Source: Limnohabitans sp. TEGF004
GTDB taxonomy: Bacteria; Pseudomonadota; Gammaproteobacteria; Burkholderiales; Burkholderiaceae_C
Assembly (NCBI RefSeq): GCF_027924965.1
Contig: NZ_AP027056.1
Span: forward strand, 1,550,001 to 1,614,000
DNA length: 64,000 nucleotides
Reading direction: 5' to 3'
Positions within the stretch are counted from its first letter, which is position 1. Each line of letters begins with the position of its first letter. Positions 1 to 9,598 of the stretch are shown here, one piece after another. The notes below the pieces were generated by a model, which had not been told where the DNA came from, ran no database searches, and saw nothing but the letters and a program-made list of their open reading frames with translations. The position numbers and the translations under genes were made by a program.

Positions 1-671
1 TTGCTTGCGTCGAACTGCGCGACCTGCACCTGAAGACAAACATTGGTACGTACGGCCCGCACGATGTGGTGCCCGATGCCCACATGCTTGACCTCACGCT
101 GTGGCTGTCGCCCGCGCTGGTGCTGATCGCCCAAGACGGCATGGCCCATGTGTTTGATTACGACCCCTTGGTGGCCGAGATTGACCGCCTGGCAGCCGAC
201 GGCCATTACGAAACACAGGAGCGCCTCATCACACGCATCGTCCAAGCCTGTGCGGCTTACCGTGAAATAGAAGCCCTGGACATTGGCTTGTGCAAGTCAC
301 CCGTGCGCCAAGGCTCGGGCGCGCTGGGCGTGCGCGTATCGGTGGATGCCCACACGCTCAACGCCCTGCGCCAAATTGAATCCACAGACGTGCAACAGGC
401 GATGAACTCTCTATCTGGGTGGGCGCTAGACACGCACCCACAGCACCACACGGCCTGCCTGTTCAAAAGCTGGACACTGCCCAGCTTCGAGGCGGCGGTG
501 GCACGGTTCAACCAAATCGCCCAACTCGCCCAAACCCAAGACCACCATCCCGAAGTGCTGTCGAGCTACACGCAGCTGCAGGTGCGCATTTGGACCCATG
601 ATGCAGCTGGCCTGACGCACAAAGATTTCACCCTCGCCCAAGCCATCGACCAACTGAGCACCACCCCATGA
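1..671 (+). CDS. FolB-like dihydroneopterin aldolase fused to pterin-4a-carbinolamine dehydratase (5' partial)
   Basis: The reading frame is open from base 3, so the gene begins upstream of the window. The N-terminal part (LRDLHLKTNIGTYG, then FDYDPLVAEIDRLA and the lysine of GLCKSPV) matches the dihydroneopterin aldolase fold of folate synthesis. The glutamate usually found just after the G-x-Y is not obvious here (Gly-Pro-His-Asp). The last 100 residues are a pterin-4a-carbinolamine dehydratase (DCoH) domain with the DHHPE motif followed by VRIWTHDAAGLTHKDF. The protein therefore appears to join two pterin enzymes in one chain. Its stop codon overlaps the next start (ATGA). Family assignment is good for the C-terminal domain and fair for the truncated N-terminal one. 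A GTG at 66 also exists but would cut the aldolase domain. Confidence 0.75.
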   Translation, partial: ACVELRDLHLKTNIGTYGPHDVVPDAHMLDLTLWLSPALVLIAQDGMAHVFDYDPLVAEIDRLAADGHYETQERLITRIVQACAAYREIEALDIGLCKSPVRQGSGALGVRVSVDAHTLNALRQIESTDVQQAMNSLSGWALDTHPQHHTACLFKSWTLPSFEAAVARFNQIAQLAQTQDHHPEVLSSYTQLQVRIWTHDAAGLTHKDFTLAQAIDQLSTTP

Positions 672-1015
672 AGTACCTCCAAAAACTCGATGGCTTTCAA
701 CGCTCCCCCGCAGGCTTGGAGTGGCAAATTTGGAAAAAGTTGCACCTCATTTTGGCCGTCGGCACAGCCCTGCCGCTGCTGGCCAGTGCCGGTGCGTATG
801 TGTTGGATGGGCTGGATTCCGCCACACAAAATGCACGCGCGGTGGAGCAGTTTTTTTATGTGATGCTCGGCGTGGTCATGCTGCACTGGACACTGGTGCT
901 GACACTGGCCATTGGCTGCGTGATCGTGATGTTGATGAAAGGCCCCGCCTACGTGGCCGACGCCTACGAGATGGAGGAACTGCCCCTTGGCTCAGAAAAA
1001 CACATTCAAAGGTAA
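668..1015 (+). CDS. Small two-helix membrane protein, unknown function
   Basis: This 115-residue protein has two clear hydrophobic segments, about residues 26-47 and 63-90, separated by a short polar loop, and a charged C-terminus. I recognise no family. Its ATG overlaps the stop of the pterin fusion gene (ATGA), and the following DUF2256 gene begins inside its 3' end, so it is probably co-transcribed and translationally coupled within the pterin/photolyase operon. Its position suggests a role linked to that operon, but nothing in the sequence defines it. Confidence 0.6.
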   Translation: MKYLQKLDGFQRSPAGLEWQIWKKLHLILAVGTALPLLASAGAYVLDGLDSATQNARAVEQFFYVMLGVVMLHWTLVLTLAIGCVIVMLMKGPAYVADAYEMEELPLGSEKHIQR

Positions 1016-1154
1016 CAAGCAAAGCCTGCCCAGCAAGCCCTGCAAAACCTGCGGGCGTAACATGACGTGGCGCAAAGCGTGGGCTAAAAATTGGGAGCAA
1101 GTGCTGTACTGCTCGGACGCTTGCCGCAAAAACAAATCAGCCACGGCCTCATGA
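987..1154 (+). CDS. DUF2256 small zinc-ribbon protein (55 aa)
   Basis: A TTG-initiated frame encodes 55 residues with the core SLPSKPCKTCGRNMTWRKAW and then YCSDACRKNK. Two CxxC-type knuckles (CKTC and CSDAC) and the aromatic/basic stretch between them match the short DUF2256 family, which is typically found beside cryptochrome or photolyase genes. The start overlaps the upstream membrane protein gene, and the TGA stop overlaps the photolyase ATG (ATGA), so translation is probably coupled to the photolyase. The only in-frame ATG lies after the first cysteine pair and would destroy the ribbon, which favours TTG. A structural or metal-binding accessory role is likely, but the family has no established function that I know of. 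Confidence 0.8.
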   Translation: MAQKNTFKGNKQSLPSKPCKTCGRNMTWRKAWAKNWEQVLYCSDACRKNKSATAS

Positions 1155-2812
1155 GTTACGAGCTGGTTTGGTTCAAGCGAGACCTGCGCTGGCAAGACCA
1201 TGCGGCCCTGGCCCAAGCCGCGCTGCGCGGGCCTGTGCGCTGCATTTATGTGGTGGAGCCCGAGCTGTGGCTGCAACCCGATGCCGCCTTGCAGCACTTT
1301 GAGTTTGTACGTGAATCCCTGCAAGCCCTGGATGACGCGCTGCGTTTGCAAGGCTGCTGCGTTGAAGTGCACACGGGTGAACTACCCGACGTGCTGAGCC
1401 GCATTTGGGCGCAAGCGCCCTTTCGCCAAATACACGCGCACCAAGAAACAGGCAACGGTTTTACCTACGCACGCGACCTGAGGGTGGGCGCTTGGTGCCA
1501 AGCGCACAACGTGGGTTGGCACGAGTACCCACAGTTTGGCGTGGTGCGCAGACTGAAAAACCGCAACCTGTGGCAACCCGCTTGGGAGCGGCACATGGCC
1601 GAGCCTGTGCAAGATGTGGGTGAGTTGAAGTTTTGGCAGCCGTCTGTCAACGCACCCGCGACCACATCGCCACATGCCATGCCCCATACATCGCGTCACA
1701 CATGGTGTACGCCATTGCACATGCAAGCCCCCTCGCATCTGCAACACAACCCACCGCTGCGCCAACGCGGTGGCCGTCCTTTGGCACTAGACACCTTGCA
1801 CAGTTTTTTGCACGCACGCAGCTTGGGCTATCGCGGCGGTATTTCGTCGCCGTTGTCGGCGCCCGATGCATGCTCGCGTTTGTCCGCTTACTTGGCATGG
1901 GGATGCATCAGTATGCGCGAAGTGGTGCAACACACACGGGCACACATCGCGCAGCTTCCCCCCAGCGCCAGCCGTCACCGCGCAGGCTTGACGGGCTTCA
2001 TCAGCCGTTTGTACTGGCACTGCCACTTCATTCAAAAGTTAGAGAGCGAGCCCGCCATCGAGTGGCGAAACATGCACCGCGGTTACGACGGCCTGCGCGA
2101 ACACGATTTCAACGAAGCACACTTCGAAGCCCTCAAAGCCGCACGCACAGGCTGGCCCATGGTGGACGCGTGTGTGACCATGTTGCGCGAAACGGGTTGG
2201 CTGAACTTTCGCATGCGCGCCATGCTGGTGTCGGTGGCAGCCTATCCGCTGTGGCTGCATTGGCGCCCCATGGGCGAATGGCTGGCCACGCAGTTTTTGG
2301 ACTACGAGCCAGGCATCCACTGGAGCCAACTGCAGATGCAATCGGGCACCACGGGCATCAACACCACGCGCGTGTACAACCCCATCAAACAAGCGCAAGA
2401 CCATGACCCTCATGGTCGCTTTGTTCGGCAGTGGCTGCCCGCCCTGCGCCAAGTGCCCGACACCTGGCTGTTTGAGCCGTGGCTCATGCCGCACACGATG
2501 CAGGCACACCTTGGCGTTTTTGTGGGCAGCAATATGGGCAACGACATGGGCCGTGACGCAGGCAGCACTTTGGCAGAGCCCGTCGTCGACTTAGCCCAAG
2601 CCACACGCGAGGCCAAACAGTTGCTGCACAGCCGACGGCAAACCGACGAGGTCAAAGCTGCCAAGAAAGCCGTGGTGGACAAACACGCCTCGCGCAAAAA
2701 CTGGGGCACACGGACAGGCGCTGGTGCAGATTCAACACCTTCACGCAAAGCCACACGAGCCTCTGCCGACAACACCCAAGCGGCCAAAGCGCAACTTGGT
2801 TTTGATTTTTAA
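1151..2812 (+). CDS. phr: Deoxyribodipyrimidine photolyase / cryptochrome (FAD-binding)
   Basis: The 553-residue protein starts MSYELVWFKRDLR, the typical opening of the photolyase alpha/beta antenna domain. The helical FAD domain follows, with AYLAWGCIS (246-254), a TGWPMVDA block (333-340) and the conserved GINTTRVYNPIKQAQ flavin region (402-416). The enzyme is expected to bind FAD and repair UV photoproducts using blue light, or act as a light sensor. The start at 1151 is chosen over an upstream in-frame codon because the family begins there and because it forms an ATGA overlap with the DUF2256 gene. The last 50-60 residues are a Lys/Ala-rich tail without family conservation. Repair and sensory members are hard to separate by eye. 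A second photolyase follows 9 bases downstream. Confidence 0.88.
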   Translation: MSYELVWFKRDLRWQDHAALAQAALRGPVRCIYVVEPELWLQPDAALQHFEFVRESLQALDDALRLQGCCVEVHTGELPDVLSRIWAQAPFRQIHAHQETGNGFTYARDLRVGAWCQAHNVGWHEYPQFGVVRRLKNRNLWQPAWERHMAEPVQDVGELKFWQPSVNAPATTSPHAMPHTSRHTWCTPLHMQAPSHLQHNPPLRQRGGRPLALDTLHSFLHARSLGYRGGISSPLSAPDACSRLSAYLAWGCISMREVVQHTRAHIAQLPPSASRHRAGLTGFISRLYWHCHFIQKLESEPAIEWRNMHRGYDGLREHDFNEAHFEALKAARTGWPMVDACVTMLRETGWLNFRMRAMLVSVAAYPLWLHWRPMGEWLATQFLDYEPGIHWSQLQMQSGTTGINTTRVYNPIKQAQDHDPHGRFVRQWLPALRQVPDTWLFEPWLMPHTMQAHLGVFVGSNMGNDMGRDAGSTLAEPVVDLAQATREAKQLLHSRRQTDEVKAAKKAVVDKHASRKNWGTRTGAGADSTPSRKATRASADNTQAAKAQLGFDF

Positions 2813-2821
2813 AAAGCCCAC

Positions 2822-4366
2822 ATGACCACATCACGCAAACGACTCATCCTCATCTTGGGCGACCAGCTGGACGAAGACGCATCAGCTCTGAGCGACTTCG
2901 ACCCCACGCACGACACACTCTGGATGGCCGAGGTGCTGGAAGAATCCACACACATCCCCTCGTCCAAGCAACGCACCACGGTGTTCTTAAGCGCCATGCG
3001 TCACTTCGCTGAGCACCTGCAAGCCCGCGGCTGGCCCATGGTGTACAGCCAGCTCGACGACGCAGACAACACGGGCACCTTGCCCGGTGAACTGAGCAAA
3101 GCCATTGCGAAAGTGCAGCCTCAGCAACTGGTGATGACCGCCCCCGGCGACTGGCGCGTGTTGCAAAGCCTGCGCGCTGTGGCACAGCAACATGACTTGC
3201 CGCTAGAGATCAAAGACGACACACATTTCTTCAGCACCGTGCTCGACTTTGCCGCGCATGCCGAAGGACGCAAACAGCTGCGCCTTGAATATTTCTACCG
3301 CGAGCTACGCCAAAAAAATGGCATTCTGATGGAAGGCAAAAAACCCATTGGCGGCCAATGGAACTTTGATGCCGACAACCGCGGCAGCTTTGGCAAACAA
3401 GGTCCGGGCATGTTGCCCTTGCCCACTCGCATCGCACCCGACGCCATCACCCAAGACGTGATGCGTTTGGTCAACGACAAACTGGCGCATCACCCCGGCT
3501 CCATCGCGCAGTTTGGTTGGCCCGTCACACGTGCGCAAGCCTTGGTGGCCTTGGATGAATTCATCACGCACCGACTGCCTAGCTTTGGGCTGTACCAAGA
3601 CGCGATGTGGGAAGGCGAAGTGTGGCTCTACCACTCGCACCTGTCGTGTGCGCTCAACTTAAAGCTGATCAACCCACGCGAGGTATTGGCTGCGGCTGAG
3701 GCAGCTTTTCACAATGGCCATGCGCCGTTGCAAGCGGTGGAAGGTTTTGTGCGCCAAATTTTGGGCTGGCGTGAATACGTGCGCGGCATTTACTGGACCC
3801 ACATGCCCGACTACGCCGAGGGCAACGCCCAACAAGCGCACGAACCGTTGCCCGAGTTTTACTGGACCGGCAACACCGAGATGGCCTGCTTGCGCGATGC
3901 CATTGGCCAAACGCTGCAACACGGCTACGCGCACCACATCCAGCGCCTGATGGTCACAGGTCTGTATGCATTGCTCTTGGGTGTAGAGCCAAAACAAGTG
4001 CACCAGTGGTATTTGGGTGTCTATGTAGACGCCGTGGAATGGGTGGAGCTGCCCAACACGCTGGGCATGAGCCAGTTTGCCGACGGCGGCCTGATGGCCA
4101 GCAAGCCCTATGTGGCCAGTGGCAAATACATCGACCGCATGAGCAACCACTGCAAAGGCTGCCGTTTCAACCCCGCCGAATCCACGGGTGACACCGCCTG
4201 CCCTTTCACCACTTTGTATTGGGATTACTTGGGTCGCCACACCGACATGCTGGCCAAAAACCCTCGCATGTTGATGCAACTGAAAAACCTCAACCGACTC
4301 ACGCCTGAGCAGCGCGAAGCCATTGCCGCGCAGGCAGAGACACACCGCAAACAACTTCGGGTCTAA
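2822..4366 (+). CDS. Fe-S bacterial cryptochrome/photolyase (PhrB-like, candidate (6-4) photolyase)
   Basis: This 514-residue protein opens with RLILILGDQLDEDASAL, typical of the deoxyribodipyrimidine photolyase-related family. Four cysteines (C356, C444, C447, C460) have the spacing of the [4Fe-4S] ligands of Agrobacterium PhrB, and adjacent histidines at 371-372 match the pair reported as important for (6-4) photoproduct repair. The family uses FAD and a lumazine-type antenna. The gene follows the conventional photolyase by 9 bp, so the operon appears to supply two complementary light-driven enzymes. Length is as expected for the family. Whether it repairs DNA or signals cannot be told from sequence. 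Confidence 0.88.
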   Translation: MTTSRKRLILILGDQLDEDASALSDFDPTHDTLWMAEVLEESTHIPSSKQRTTVFLSAMRHFAEHLQARGWPMVYSQLDDADNTGTLPGELSKAIAKVQPQQLVMTAPGDWRVLQSLRAVAQQHDLPLEIKDDTHFFSTVLDFAAHAEGRKQLRLEYFYRELRQKNGILMEGKKPIGGQWNFDADNRGSFGKQGPGMLPLPTRIAPDAITQDVMRLVNDKLAHHPGSIAQFGWPVTRAQALVALDEFITHRLPSFGLYQDAMWEGEVWLYHSHLSCALNLKLINPREVLAAAEAAFHNGHAPLQAVEGFVRQILGWREYVRGIYWTHMPDYAEGNAQQAHEPLPEFYWTGNTEMACLRDAIGQTLQHGYAHHIQRLMVTGLYALLLGVEPKQVHQWYLGVYVDAVEWVELPNTLGMSQFADGGLMASKPYVASGKYIDRMSNHCKGCRFNPAESTGDTACPFTTLYWDYLGRHTDMLAKNPRMLMQLKNLNRLTPEQREAIAAQAETHRKQLRV

Positions 4367-4406
4367 CTTAGCGTCTAATTTCGCGCCTAACTTTGCGCTC
4401 AGCAAA

Positions 4407-4438
4407 AAGCCCCTCAAGCTTTTGGGCTTGAGGGGCTT
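4407..4438 (-). terminator. Rho-independent terminator for icd
   Basis: A perfect 13-bp stem (4407-4419 with 4426-4438) encloses a 6-nt loop. Read on the minus strand, the stem is followed by a run of T residues, which suits termination of the leftward icd transcript. It could also slow the rightward photolyase transcript. Confidence 0.8.
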
Positions 4439-4500
4439 AGAGGGATATGGTAGTCAGGCTACCTCGCCAAGCTTGCCAGAGGCCTGAACCTCTGTGAGGC

Positions 4501-6732
4501 TTAAACGCTAGCCAAAGCAGCGTTCAGCGTGGCGCTTGGGCGCATCACGGCTTCAAGCTTCTTAGCATCGGGCAGGTAGTAGCCGCCGATGTCAACAGGC
4601 TTGCCTTGCACGGCATTGAGCTCGTCGACGATCTTCTTCTCGTTGTCGGTCAGGTTCTTGGCCAAAGGCGCAAACTTGGCTGCCAAGTCTTTGTCTTCCG
4701 TTTGCGCTGCCAACTCTTGTGCCCAGTACATGGCCAAGTAGAACTGGCTGCCACGGTTGTCGAGCTGACCTGTTTTGGGCGATGGGTTTTTGTTGGTGTC
4801 CAACAATTTGCCAGTCGCTGCATCCAAAGTCTTGGCCAACACAGTGGCTTTGGCATTGCCGTTTTTCAGGCCCATGTCTTCGAAAGACACGGCCAAGGCC
4901 AAGAACTCACCCAATGAATCCCAACGCAAGTGGTTTTCTTCCACCAACTGTTGCACGTGCTTAGGTGCAGAACCACCCGCACCTGTTTCGTACATGCCGC
5001 CACCGGCCATCAAAGGCACGATGGAAAGCATCTTGGCGGAGGTGCCGAGTTCCATGATGGGGAACAAGTCGGTCAAGTAGTCACGCAAGATGTTGCCGGT
5101 CACCGAGATGGTGTCCAAGCCACGGCTCACGCGCTCCAAGGTGTAACGCATGGCGCGCACTTGAGACATGTGCTCGATGTGCAAGCCATTGGTGTCGTGG
5201 TCTTTCAAGTACAAGTCAACCTTTTTGATCAACTCGTTCTCGTGAGGACGGTATGGGTCCAACCAGAAGATGGCGGGCATGCCAGAGTTGCGTGCGCGCG
5301 TCACAGCCAACTTCACCCAGTCACGGATGGCAGCGTCTTTGACTTGGCACATGCGCCAGATGTCGCCTTCTTCGACGTTTTGGCTCAACAAGACTTCGCC
5401 TGTGGCCAAGTCGGTGATGTTGGCTACGCCGTCTTCTTGAATCTCGAAGGTCTTGTCGTGTGAACCGTATTCTTCGGCTTGTTGCGCCATCAAACCCACG
5501 TTAGGCACAGTGCCCATGGTCTTGGGGTCGAAGTTGCCGTGCCACTTACAAAAGTTGATCATCTCTTGGTAGATACGGGCGAATGTGGACTCAGGCATGA
5601 CAGCCTTGGCGTCCTTCAAGCGACCATCAGCGCCCCACATCTTGCCGCCATTGCGGATCATGGCGGGCATGGAAGCGTCCACGATGATGTCATTGGGTGA
5701 ATGGAAGTTGGTGATGCCTTTGGCCGAATCGACCATCGCCAATTCTGGGCGGTGCTCGTGGCAAGCGTGCAAGTCACGCTTGATTTCGTCTTGCTGGCTT
5801 TGTGGCAAGGTGGCGATCTTGTTGTACAGATCAGCCATACCGTTGTTCACGTTCACACCCAACTCGTCAAACAACTTGGCGTGCTTGGCAAAGGCTTCTT
5901 TGTAGAAAATCTTCACGCAGTGACCGAACACGATGGGGTGAGACACCTTCATCATGGTGGCTTTCACGTGCAAGGAGAACATCACGCCTGTTTTGTGTGC
6001 GTCTTCGATTTCTTGCTCATAGAACTCGACCAACGCTTTTTTGCTCATGAACATGCTGTCGATGATTTCTTTGTCGAGCAAAGAAACTTTGGGCTTCAAC
6101 ATCACGGTTTTGCCGCTCTTGGTGATGAGTTCCATCTTCACGTCACGGGCTTTGTCCAAGGTCAAAGACTTTTCACCGTGGTAGAAGTCGCCGTGGTGCA
6201 TGTGTGACACGTGCGAGCGAGAGGCTTGGCTCCAGTCGGCCATGCTGTGTGGGTTCTTGCGAGCAAACTCTTTCACAGCGCGAGGGGCGCGGCGGTCAGA
6301 GTTACCTTCACGCAAAACGGGGTTCACCGAGCTACCGATGCACTTGGCGTAGCGAGCCTTGATGGCTTTGTCTTCATCAGTCGTAGGAGCTTCTGGGTAG
6401 TCGGGCAAGGCATAGCCTTTGGACTGCAACTCTTTGATGGCGGCGGTCAACTGGCCCACAGAGGCGCTGATGTTTGGCAGCTTGATGATGTTGGCTTCTG
6501 GCTTCAAAGTCAGTTTGCCCAACTCGGACAAGTTGTGCGGTACGCGTTGCGCTTCAGGCAACAGATCAGAAAACTCACCCAAGATACGGGTTGCCACAGA
6601 GATGTCACTAGACACCACGTCGATGCCAGCAGGCGCGGCAAAGGTACGAATGATGGGCAAGAACGAAGCGGTCGCCAACAAGGGGGCTTCGTCAGTCAAG
6701 GTGTAAACGATTGTGGATTTATCAGCAGCCAT
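4501..6732 (-). CDS. icd: NADP-dependent isocitrate dehydrogenase, monomeric type
   Basis: The 743-residue product has the length and sequence of the large monomeric isocitrate dehydrogenases (Azotobacter/Corynebacterium type), unrelated in size to the 45-kDa dimeric enzyme. The substrate-binding segment [18 protein letters not shown] sits near residue 132, and [20 protein letters not shown] and [19 protein letters not shown] are conserved further on. It oxidises isocitrate to 2-oxoglutarate with NADP in the TCA cycle. It is a single gene with its own terminator on the left and a 230-bp divergent upstream region shared with the cys operon. Confidence 0.95.
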   Translation of the reverse strand: MAADKSTIVYTLTDEAPLLATASFLPIIRTFAAPAGIDVVSSDISVATRILGEFSDLLPEAQRVPHNLSELGKLTLKPEANIIKLPNISASVGQLTAAIKELQSKGYALPDYPEAPTTDEDKAIKARYAKCIGSSVNPVLREGNSDRRAPRAVKEFARKNPHSMADWSQASRSHVSHMHHGDFYHGEKSLTLDKARDVKMELITKSGKTVMLKPKVSLLDKEIIDSMFMSKKALVEFYEQEIEDAHKTGVMFSLHVKATMMKVSHPIVFGHCVKIFYKEAFAKHAKLFDELGVNVNNGMADLYNKIATLPQSQQDEIKRDLHACHEHRPELAMVDSAKGITNFHSPNDIIVDASMPAMIRNGGKMWGADGRLKDAKAVMPESTFARIYQEMINFCKWHGNFDPKTMGTVPNVGLMAQQAEEYGSHDKTFEIQEDGVANITDLATGEVLLSQNVEEGDIWRMCQVKDAAIRDWVKLAVTRARNSGMPAIFWLDPYRPHENELIKKVDLYLKDHDTNGLHIEHMSQVRAMRYTLERVSRGLDTISVTGNILRDYLTDLFPIMELGTSAKMLSIVPLMAGGGMYETGAGGSAPKHVQQLVEENHLRWDSLGEFLALAVSFEDMGLKNGNAKATVLAKTLDAATGKLLDTNKNPSPKTGQLDNRGSQFYLAMYWAQELAAQTEDKDLAAKFAPLAKNLTDNEKKIVDELNAVQGKPVDIGGYYLPDAKKLEAVMRPSATLNAALASV

Positions 6733-6889
6733 TGCTCGGTCTCATTCTTTATTTGGATAGGGTGAAAGAAATACTGTTTTCTTGTGTTTTGCGGCGGTTA
6801 ACCACGCACAACAAAGCGAACATTATCCACGCGACTTTAGTCCAATCGCCCCTGCGCTTTGCTTACGCCACGACCCGCTGAAAAATCCT

Positions 6890-6935
6890 TATTCCAATTT
6901 GACATATATGTACAACTAAGAAATCGTTGGTTTTG
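6890..6935 (+). promoter_or_regulatory. Candidate CysB-type operator/promoter of the sulfate operon
   Basis: About 30-70 bp before the TauE-like gene lies an AT-rich patch with TTATTCCAATTTGACATATA and CTAAGAAAT. The TTATTC half and flanking A/T tract resemble sites bound by LysR-type sulfur regulators (CysB/Cbl family), and TTGACA at 6899-6904 could serve as a -35 element. No convincing -10 hexamer at ideal spacing was found, so this is an inference from position and composition. Confidence 0.4.
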
Positions 6936-6962
6936 GCATAAAGACCACCTACAGTCCATGCC

Positions 6963-7754
6963 ATGCAAGATTTTGGTTTCGTATTCGCGGGTTTCTTTGT
7001 GGGCTTGGTCGTCGGCTTGACCGGGGTGGGCGGCGGCTCGCTGATGACGCCCATCTTGATCTTCTTCTTTGGCGTCAAGCCCTACATGGCCGTGGGCACC
7101 GACCTGCTGTTTGCGGCCTTCACCAAGGCGGGCGGCACGTTCAGCTTTGCGCGTCAACGCATCGTGCCTTGGCGCGTGGTGATTTCCTTGTGCGCAGGCA
7201 GCATTCCAGCTGCGGGCGCCACGTTGTGGGTACTGCACAACATTGGTCCGTCTGACCCCGCTGTGCAAAAAGTGATGACGCTCACCCTAGGCATCGCCCT
7301 GCTGCTGACCGCCAGTGCCATGCTCTACAAAGTGATCCGTGGCAAACAAGCGCCCGTGGTTCTGGCCGAAGAAAACTTGCGCCAAGCCACCCAACCCCGC
7401 CACTGGGCCCTGCCCGTGTTGTTTGGCGCTGCCATTGGCATCTTGGTGACCCTCACTTCGGTAGGCGCAGGCGCCATTGGCGTGACGGTGCTTATGATCC
7501 TGTACCCACAGCTGCCGCTGTCACGCATCGTGGCAGCCGACATTGCCTATGCCGTGCCGCTGACTATGGTGGCGGGCTTGGGCCACGCATCTTTGGGTTC
7601 GGTGGATTGGTCTTTGTTGGGCCTGCTGCTGACCGGCTCTTTACCCGGTATTTGGTTGGGCTCTCGCCTGATGCACAAAACGCCTGAGCGCGTGATTCGT
7701 TCCATTCTTTCTGTGTTGCTGGCATGGGCTGGCAGCAAGTTGGTTTTTGCTTAA
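6963..7754 (+). CDS. TauE/SafE family membrane permease (sulfite/sulfonate export or sulfate uptake)
   Basis: The 263-residue protein is almost wholly hydrophobic, with about eight predicted membrane segments, and carries the TauE/SafE (DUF81) glycine-rich repeat GLTGVGGGSLMTPIL near the N-terminus and a related ILVTLTSVGAGAIGVTVL in the second half. The family moves sulfur oxyanions or organosulfonates. It is the first gene of the assimilatory sulfate-reduction cluster, 21 bp upstream of cysI, so export of excess sulfite or import of a sulfur source is plausible. Direction and substrate cannot be decided from sequence. Confidence 0.85.
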   Translation: MQDFGFVFAGFFVGLVVGLTGVGGGSLMTPILIFFFGVKPYMAVGTDLLFAAFTKAGGTFSFARQRIVPWRVVISLCAGSIPAAGATLWVLHNIGPSDPAVQKVMTLTLGIALLLTASAMLYKVIRGKQAPVVLAEENLRQATQPRHWALPVLFGAAIGILVTLTSVGAGAIGVTVLMILYPQLPLSRIVAADIAYAVPLTMVAGLGHASLGSVDWSLLGLLLTGSLPGIWLGSRLMHKTPERVIRSILSVLLAWAGSKLVFA

Positions 7755-7775
7755 TTTTTTCGTTTGAGTTCTTAG

Positions 7776-9560
7776 ATGTATCAATACACCGCCTTCGATT
7801 CAGAGTTTGTCAAAGCACGCGCGGCGCAGTACCGCGACCAACTCACCCGCAACTTGGCTGGCAAATTGGCCGACGATGACTTCCGCCCTTTGCGTTTGCA
7901 AAACGGCTGGTACGTGCAACGCTACGCCCCCATGCTGCGCGTGGCAGTGCCTTACGGCGAACTCAACAGCGCACAGCTGCGCGTGTTGGCCCAAATCGCC
8001 CGCGACTACGACACGCCATCGGCTGAACTGATCGAACGCGCGCAAAGCACCCAAGACAAGATTGGCGGTATTGACGCGCCCAAGCTGACCACCAACTACG
8101 GTCACTTCACCACCCGTCAAAACGTGCAGTTCAACTGGATTCCTTTGGACAAAAGCGCCGATGTGATGGAACTGTTGGCCAGCGTCAACCTGCATGGCAT
8201 TCAAACCAGCGGCAACTGCATTCGCAACATCACCAGTGACGAGCGTGCCGGCATTGCGGTGGACGAAGACGTCGACCCACGCCCTTACGCCGAAGTGCTG
8301 CGCCAGTGGAGCACCTTGCACCCTGAGTTCGCTTACCTGCCCCGCAAATTCAAAATCGCCATCACCGGCGCCACCGAAGACCGCGCTGCGATTGAGTGGC
8401 ACGACATTGGCCTGCGCCTGCTGCGCGATGAAGAAGGCAATGTGGGTTTCAAAATTTACGTGGGTGGTGGCATGGGCCGCACGCCCATCACAGGCACTGT
8501 CATTCGTGAGTTCTTGCCATGGAACCAAATCATCAACTACCTCGAAGCCGTGGTGCGCGTATACAACGGCTGGGGCCGTCGCGACAACATCTACAAAGCG
8601 CGTATCAAAATTTTGGTGAAGGCCGAAGGCCAACGCTACTTTGACGAAGTCAACGAAGAGTTTGACCGCATCTTGGAGAGCGGCGCACACCACACCATCC
8701 CGCAAGTCGAGCTTGACCGCGTGAGCGCCTGCTTTGTGCTGCCGCCCGTGGACGTGGTGTCGGACGAAGCCCAAGAGAAAGCCGAACAAGCGTTACTGAC
8801 ACAGGCCCGTGCAGACAAAGAGTTCACCCGCTGGTTGCAACAAAACGTGACCAGCCACCAGAACCCTGGCCTACGCGTGGTGACCCTGTCATTCAAACGC
8901 TTGGGCCAAGCACCAGGCGATGCGACAGCCGACCAGTTGGCGATTGCAGCTGACTTGGCTGAGAAGTACAGCTCCAGCGAAGTGCGCGTGAACCACGACC
9001 AAAACTTGGTGCTGCCTTGGGTGCGCATCGACCAATTGGCCGACTTGTACCAAGCCGCCAAAGCCGCTGGCTTTGCCCGCGCCAACGTGCACCTGTTGAC
9101 CGACATGATTGCCTGCCCCGGCGGCGACTACTGTGCCTTGGCCAACGCCCGTTCGTTGCCCATCGCAGCAGCCATCACCGAGCGTTACCAAGACCTCGAC
9201 GAGTTGTTTGACTTGGGCGAGATTGACTTGCACATCAGCGGCTGCATCAACTCATGCGGCCACCACCACAGCGGCCACATCGGCATCTTGGGTGTGGATA
9301 AAGACGGCCAAGAGTGGTACCAAGTCACCCTCGGCGGTTCAGACGGTTCGTTCTTGAGCGGCCCATCCAAAGCTGGCAAAGTGGTTGGCCCATCGTTCGC
9401 AGCCGCCGAAGTGGTGGACGTGGTGGAAGCCGTGCTGGACACCTACCGTGACAAGCGCGAAGGCCACGAGACCTTTGCACGAACGCTGAACCGTGTGGGC
9501 TTTGATGTGTTCAAAGCGGCGGCGAACTCGGCCCGCAACACCACCGCCCGCGCCAACTAA
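7776..9560 (+). CDS. cysI: Sulfite reductase hemoprotein subunit (nitrite/sulfite reductase family)
   Basis: The 594-residue product has two siroheme/ferredoxin-like half-repeats. The siroheme-[4Fe-4S] cysteines are C447, C453, C490 and C494 (CPGGDYC and CINSC). RQNVQFNWIP and the SGNCIRNITSDERAGI segment belong to the substrate-site half. It should reduce sulfite to sulfide. No cysJ flavoprotein is present in the window, so the electron donor may be a ferredoxin. A seven-iron ferredoxin and an NADP reductase lie 3.5-4 kb downstream. A nitrite-reductase role is unlikely given the cysHDN neighbours. Confidence 0.92.
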   Translation: MYQYTAFDSEFVKARAAQYRDQLTRNLAGKLADDDFRPLRLQNGWYVQRYAPMLRVAVPYGELNSAQLRVLAQIARDYDTPSAELIERAQSTQDKIGGIDAPKLTTNYGHFTTRQNVQFNWIPLDKSADVMELLASVNLHGIQTSGNCIRNITSDERAGIAVDEDVDPRPYAEVLRQWSTLHPEFAYLPRKFKIAITGATEDRAAIEWHDIGLRLLRDEEGNVGFKIYVGGGMGRTPITGTVIREFLPWNQIINYLEAVVRVYNGWGRRDNIYKARIKILVKAEGQRYFDEVNEEFDRILESGAHHTIPQVELDRVSACFVLPPVDVVSDEAQEKAEQALLTQARADKEFTRWLQQNVTSHQNPGLRVVTLSFKRLGQAPGDATADQLAIAADLAEKYSSSEVRVNHDQNLVLPWVRIDQLADLYQAAKAAGFARANVHLLTDMIACPGGDYCALANARSLPIAAAITERYQDLDELFDLGEIDLHISGCINSCGHHHSGHIGILGVDKDGQEWYQVTLGGSDGSFLSGPSKAGKVVGPSFAAAEVVDVVEAVLDTYRDKREGHETFARTLNRVGFDVFKAAANSARNTTARAN

Positions 9561-9598
9561 ATACACGGCCTCAGCCTGAACCCGATACGAGAAGAACT

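Noticed and set aside
1633-2406. Open frame of 257 codons on the plus strand inside the photolyase gene
   Set aside because: Out-of-frame reading of a confident photolyase, Arg/His-rich and motif-free.
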